46,321 nucleotides of DNA, from NCBI GenBank assembly GCA_964343305.1, contig CAYFJO010000034.1, positions 1-46,321 of the forward strand, given 5' to 3'. Below are positions 42,530 to 46,321 of the stretch, piece after piece; the first letter of the stretch is position 1, and every line of letters starts with the position of its first letter. The position numbers and the translations under genes were made by a program. Source of the stretch: CAYFJO01 sp964343305. GTDB lineage: Bacteria; Planctomycetota; Planctomycetia; Pirellulales; Pirellulaceae. Under the pieces are notes generated by a model. That model did not search any database and was not told where the DNA came from. It saw only the letters and a program-made list of their open reading frames with translations.

Positions 42530-43801
42530 GTGTACCGATTAACTGTTTTGTTTGTTCTATTGCTTGCACCGGCGTCTACACTGCTAGCCGACAACTGGCC
42601 GGCATGGCGCGGCGCTGACGGGACAGGTGTGTCCAACGAGCAAAACCTGCCGATCCATTGGAGTGCAAATGACAAGAGCGGTGACAAGAACATTCGGTGG
42701 AAGGTGCCGTTGCCCGAACCCTGTAATTCCACACCCATCGTTTGGAATGAGCACATCTTTTTGACGCAGGGTTTCGACAAGGGGCGTCGACGCGCGTTGA
42801 TCGCTTTGGATCGGAAGGCTGGCAAAAAACTCTGGCAGCGTGAACTGCCGTGCGAAACGAAAGAAACGTCACATCATCAAAACCCGCCGTGTAGCAGTTC
42901 GCCCGTCACAGATGGAAAACTGGTTTACGCCTGGTTTGCATCCCCGGGCCTTGTGGCGTTGGACTTCGAGGGCAACGAGGTCTGGCAGCGCGATCTGGGG
43001 CCGGTCCTTTCGCATTGGGGAAACGCCAGCAGCCCCGTTGTCCACAACGACTTGCTGTTTGTGTTTCACGGACCTGGCACGCCGTCGATTTTCTACGCGT
43101 TTGATAAACGCACTGGCAAAACCGTGTGGCAGTCGCAAGAGTGCGATATCAACCGCAACATTTTTGGATCGTGGAGTACGCCGTTTGTGCTTCGCACGAA
43201 GATGCGTGAAGAGTTGATCATGCCGTTTCCCGGTGAACGTGTTGGTGGCACGGGTTGGTTCAAAGCGTTCTCGCCGCGCGATGGAAAAGTGCTTTGGCAG
43301 TGTGACGGGCTCGGCAACGAGGTATACGCCATGCCGATCGTCGACCGCGATCGAAATGTGATTGTTGGCATCTCAGGTCACAATGGTCCCATGCTCGCTG
43401 TTCGTCCAGGCGGTTCTGGAAATGTCACCAAAACACATCGACTGTGGCGAACCGACAAGCGGACACCGGAACGAATCGGCAGCGTCATCATCCATGACGG
43501 ACACCTGTTCATTTCGAATGTGCCAGGAACGATGGAGTGTCTGAACGTCAAGACGGGCGAATCGGTTTGGAAGAAGCGGCTTGGCGGAAACCTGTGGGGA
43601 TCAATCCTGAGGTCTGGCGACAAACTATACGTTAGCAACATCCAAGGCGACACTTTCGTCGTGCGCGCTCAAACGGAGTTCGAATTGATCGCCAAGAACA
43701 GCGTTGGCGAACCGACATTCACCGCACTTGCACCGAGCAATGGCGAGTTGTTTTTGAGAACCTACAAGCATTTGTATTGCATTGCGAACGAAGGACAGTG
43801 A
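42530..43801 (+). CDS. Exported PQQ-like beta-propeller protein
   Basis: This 423-residue protein has a signal peptide (MYRLTVLFVLLLAPASTLLA, GTG start) directly followed by DNWPAWRGADGTGVS, a hallmark of exported PQQ/BamB-like planctomycete propellers. Blades include IRWKVPLPEPCNSTPI, LIALDRKAGKKLWQRE, LVALDFEGNEVWQRDLG, FDKRTGKTVWQS, FSPRDGKVLWQCDG and CLNVKTGESVWKKRLG. The frame is open to 42314, but that part overlaps the previous gene; GTG 42530 has AGGAAA nine bases upstream and gives the signal at once. It lies 19 bases after the tandem esterase stop. Ligand unknown. No catalytic residues recognised. Confidence 0.85.
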   Translation: MYRLTVLFVLLLAPASTLLADNWPAWRGADGTGVSNEQNLPIHWSANDKSGDKNIRWKVPLPEPCNSTPIVWNEHIFLTQGFDKGRRRALIALDRKAGKKLWQRELPCETKETSHHQNPPCSSSPVTDGKLVYAWFASPGLVALDFEGNEVWQRDLGPVLSHWGNASSPVVHNDLLFVFHGPGTPSIFYAFDKRTGKTVWQSQECDINRNIFGSWSTPFVLRTKMREELIMPFPGERVGGTGWFKAFSPRDGKVLWQCDGLGNEVYAMPIVDRDRNVIVGISGHNGPMLAVRPGGSGNVTKTHRLWRTDKRTPERIGSVIIHDGHLFISNVPGTMECLNVKTGESVWKKRLGGNLWGSILRSGDKLYVSNIQGDTFVVRAQTEFELIAKNSVGEPTFTALAPSNGELFLRTYKHLYCIANEGQ

Positions 43802-43815
43802 CTCACGTCGACCAC

Positions 43816-44268
43816 TTACGAGCCGACCGAAAATGTTCGAACAATGCGCGTGATATTGCCTTGTTGGTCTTTCACTGAAACGGTGATCACTGCCGATGGA
43901 AGTGACGTGATCGGCTTGGCCAACTTCAGTTCCCAAACGCCCGCCGATTTTGGTTTAAATTGCCCAGCAAGATTCTCTTCGGGTTGAATGCCATTGATTT
44001 CGAAATCTGTGACTACCTTGAAAGAGTCTGCGTCGAGACCACTGTAGTAGTCGTCCATGCCGACGAGGATTCGATCAAGCGATTTGTTTGACCCGGCGCG
44101 CGGGTACGTAAGCGCGAGTGTCGGCCGGTTGTCGTCACACATCCAGCCGTAGCCGCGTCGATCGGGTTGCTTTGGATCGTAGTCCATGTCGATGGGACAG
44201 CCGAGATCGATCCAGCGGACAATTGTGCGGCGGTCTTCGTCGCTGAGCGGTTCGCCCATTCGGCGTGT
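43816..44268 (-). pseudogene. C-terminal fragment of a large secreted protein (HzsA-related type)
   Basis: About 147 codons from ATG 44259 encode a tail with GEPLSDEDRRTIVRWIDLG, CPIDMDYDPKQPDRRGYGW, DNRPTLALTYPRAG, SLDRILVGMDDYYSGLDADS, GVWELKLAKPI and VSVKDQQGNITRIVRTFSV, ending at 43816. I associate this block with the end of very large planctomycete secreted proteins related to the hydrazine-synthase alpha-subunit/HzsA-like family; that name is from memory and not checked. It begins as an internal helix, with no signal and no ribosome site, and the preceding sequence in another frame is the HEAT-repeat protein. The fragment was therefore fused there by deletion. Confidence 0.5.
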
Positions 44269-46321
44269 CGGCTGAAGACGTTCGCGGCCGCGCGTTGCAA
44301 CTTCGCGTCATCGGCCGCTACCAGCGGCACGACATCGTCCACCGTGAGGTCACCGGCGTTCATTTGATCCAGAGCGATGAGGGCACCGCGCTGCGTGTTC
44401 GGGTCTTTCGCAGTCAATCCGCTGCGCGTGACGGCCGCGCTATCGACCTCGATCAGCGCATGAACAATCGCGTGCTCCTCGGTGCGGTCGTAGTAGCCGG
44501 ATTCGTGAGAATTCGGTCCTGCGACGTTTGTTGTCCGGTCCGAATTCTCACGACTTCGGCTGCCCAACGACGCGAGCAGGACCGGCACGGCCCGCGCGTC
44601 ACCAACACGGCCAAGTGCCGTGGCGGCTTCGCGGCGAATCGCGGGTTCGTCGTGCTGCACGATTTCCAGCAGCCGATCGAGGGCCGCCGGATCGGGATAG
44701 GTCGCAATGCTGCGACAAGCTGCCTGCCGAACGCTCGGATGCCGGTCGTCGAGCGCGAGGCGGATTGCGGCGCGAGCGGATTCGATCGCCTTCTTGTAGC
44801 CGGATTCGTAAGAATTCGGTCCCGCGGCGTTGGTCGTGTCATCCGAAGTCTCACGAATCCGGCTACGGCCTACGATCCGTGTCAGCGCCCAGACCGCGCC
44901 CATTCGGGGGAGAATATCGCGGCGCAGAAGCGTCTGTTTAATCGTCGCCACCATCGAGTCGCCGCGCCTGGCACACTCGGCGATCGCGCGCTCGCGGACG
45001 ACGAACCGAGTGTCACCCAGCAGGCGCGCGATTTGGCTGTTGGTCTGCTTCGCCCAGTCGATGCGGTTGCCGCGCGGATCGACCTGCGTCGTCATTCCCT
45101 TGCACCGCACGCGATAGATGCCGCCCAACACATCCGGTTTGGCGAACTGCGACGTCGGACAACCGCGATAGAACCAGCCGCCGGTATCAACCACCAGCAA
45201 ACTGCCATCGGGGTCTTCGGCTACGTCGGTGGGATGAAATTCGCGACTCGCGCAGGAAAGGAATTCGCGCTGCGTTGCGCGAAACGTTGCGCCGTCCCGC
45301 TCCAACTCGACGCGGACCACTTTGCCGCTGTTGAAGAACGTGGCGAACATATTGTTTCGCCAGCGATGATCCATCACGCCGCTGCGATATCGTGTTGTGC
45401 CGGAGATCGCTACGTGTCCGAATCGATGCACCGGACCGAGCACATCGCCCGTGACTTTGAGTTCCGAGAGCACTCGTTCGCGATGCGGATAAGCTCCGCC
45501 GTGCAGCCAGTGGACGAGGCAATCAACTCGCGGCCGCGTGTAGAAGATATTGACCGTGCCCAGCATCTCGCCTTCGTCAGTGAAGTCGATTTCTACCGGA
45601 TTATCCATGCCGCCGCCGCAATGGATCCGCACGTCTCGCCCGTAGCCGGATTCGTAAGAATTCGGTCCCGCGGCCGTCGTCCCGTCCGATGTCTCACGAC
45701 TTCGGCTACGAGGAGCCCCCGGAAGGCACGAAAAAATGTACGACCCTTCGCGCTTGCTCGTGACCTTGCCGGTTTCGTCTTTGAACTCGTGGCCGTGATA
45801 GCCGTCGCACCAGTACAACCGCCCGTCCGGTCCGGGAAAGCAGCCGTGAATACTGGCCGCATTGCCGGTGAAGCCGAATTTGTTGACGATCACGTCACGC
45901 CGATCGGCCACTCCGTCGCCGTCGGTATCTTCCAGCCGCCAGATGTTCGGCGGCGAAGCGACGTACAGCGCTCCGTCGTGCCACGCTCCACCCATCGGGA
46001 ACGTCATCTTGTCCGCGAAGACCGTGCTCTTGTCGAAACGCCCGTCGCCATCGGTGTCTTCCAGCAGCCGAATCGAATTGGGTCGCTTTTCTTTCAGCTC
46101 CTGTGCACTCATGTTGACGCCCGCGTTCTCGCTGACGAACAGCCGGCCGCGGTCGTCGAACGTGGCAAAGGTCGGATGTGCGACCAGCGGCGGCCCGGCG
46201 ACCAATTCGACGGTGAAACCGTCGGGCACCATGATTTGCTGCGGGGTGAAGCCCTCGGTCAGCGGTGGCGGTTCGACGGGGTCGGCTTCGCCCACGCCTT
46301 CAACCGGGTCGGCTATGCCGC
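44262..46321 (-). CDS. Propeller/HEAT protein of the PVC heme-binding-CxxCH type, both ends missing
   Basis: The frame is open at the window edge and runs for about 686 codons to about 44262. Residues near the edge (PPLTEGFTPQQIMVPDGF, VAHPTFATFDDRGRLFVSEN, LEDTDGDGRFDKSTVF) start the N-terminal quinoprotein-type propeller. It continues HGCFPGPDGRLYWCDGYHG, HCGGGMDNPVEIDFT and DTGGWFYRGCPTSQFAKPDVLGGIYR. HEAT repeats follow (DRHPSVRQAACRSIATYPDPAAL, EPAIRREAATALGRVGDARAV). Full members end with a CxxCH cytochrome domain; that part is lost, because at about 44262 the sequence becomes the tail of another gene. Three 68-71-bp palindromic elements sit inside this frame and keep it open, so the encoded protein has three extra peptides. 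The start lies beyond the window. Confidence 0.7.
44493..44563. repeat. Palindromic element, copy 1 (in-frame in coding sequence)
   Basis: This 71-bp element has inverted ends, GTAGCCGGATTCGT... at one side and ...ACGACTTCGGCTGC at the other, with inner arms GAGAATTCGG/CCGAATTCTC pairing perfectly. It lies in the HEAT part of the - strand gene and contributes a peptide SRSRENSDRTTNVAGPNSHE-SGY without breaking the frame. Confidence 0.85.
44796..44866. repeat. Palindromic element, copy 2 (in-frame in coding sequence)
   Basis: This 71-bp copy has ends GTAGCCGGATTCGT and ACGAATCCGGCTAC, which are exact inverted repeats of each other. It encodes SRIRETSDDTTNAAGPNSYE-SGY in the same frame as copy 1. 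The inner bases differ from copy 1 mainly in the loop. Confidence 0.85.
45642..45709. repeat. Palindromic element, copy 3 (in-frame in coding sequence)
   Basis: This 68-bp copy, exactly three bases shorter than the other two, lies in the propeller part after LPGAP and before GRDVRIHCGGG. It encodes SRSRETSDGTTAAGPNSYE-SGY. The left half matches copy 2 over about 30 bases without a change, which suggests recent spread. Confidence 0.85.

Noticed and set aside
1..46321. CRISPR arrays, rRNA genes, complete tRNA genes
   Set aside because: No regularly spaced repeats, no rRNA-like conserved blocks and no complete cloverleaf were seen by eye.

Overview
The window looks like a planctomycete chromosome segment, most like the Pirellulales. 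This is judged from gene content and not from any search. It is dominated by exported proteins of families that expand in that group: PQQ-type, NHL and kelch beta-propellers, CxPSR sulfatases, DUF1080 proteins, a Tat-exported Gfo/Idh/MocA oxidoreductase, DUF1501 and DUF1552 pieces, a LamG protein, and a heme-binding-CxxCH-type propeller/HEAT protein. Nearly all intact genes carry Sec or Tat signals, so the region reads as periplasmic or surface catabolism of sulfated or acylated polysaccharides plus many propellers of unknown ligand. No rRNA, complete tRNA or CRISPR array was seen.

Layout. 1-2149 (+): end of an Ldh-type dehydrogenase, an NHL propeller and an acetamidase/formamidase. 2142-3525: a TerC-like membrane gene and a frameshifted small gene between two direct 48/49-bp repeats. 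4154-7943 (+): two PQQ propellers. 8161-9891 (-): an unrecognised protein with three tandem beta-rich repeats. 17271-10260 (-): a tightly overlapping operon of tandem-domain esterase, kelch protein and propeller. 17467-20791: a graveyard with a frameshifted RepA-like ATPase, a DUF1552 gene lacking its N-terminus, an orphan 3' coding fragment, the 3' end of a tRNA and a chimeric ORF. 23322-20788 (-): a thioredoxin-like gene with an in-frame TGA, followed by a PQQ propeller. 23659-28113 (+): LamG and two propellers. 28196-29694: a DUF1501 tail abutting a decayed IS1182-type element. 35497-29703 (-): sulfatase, oxidoreductase, DUF1080, sulfatase and SGNH esterase. 38572-36336 (-): DUF1080, a broken PQQ gene and a short CxxCH protein. 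38712-43801 (+): PhoD-like phosphatase, tandem esterase and PQQ propeller. 46321-43816 (-): a propeller/HEAT protein carrying three in-frame copies of a ~70-bp palindromic element and ending at a junction with the tail of another gene.

Strongest signals. First, the thioredoxin-like gene reads straight through a TGA placed two residues after a Cys (C-x-U), with a 6-bp hairpin at a suitable distance for a bacterial SECIS. It is a candidate selenoprotein. Second, a palindromic repeat sits three times inside one reading frame at 44493-45709 and adds a similar peptide each time, much like the protein-embedded palindromic elements described in Rickettsia. Third, two tandem-domain esterases have lost the nucleophile serine in opposite halves. 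Many truncated genes, frameshifts and junctions show that the region has been reshuffled repeatedly.
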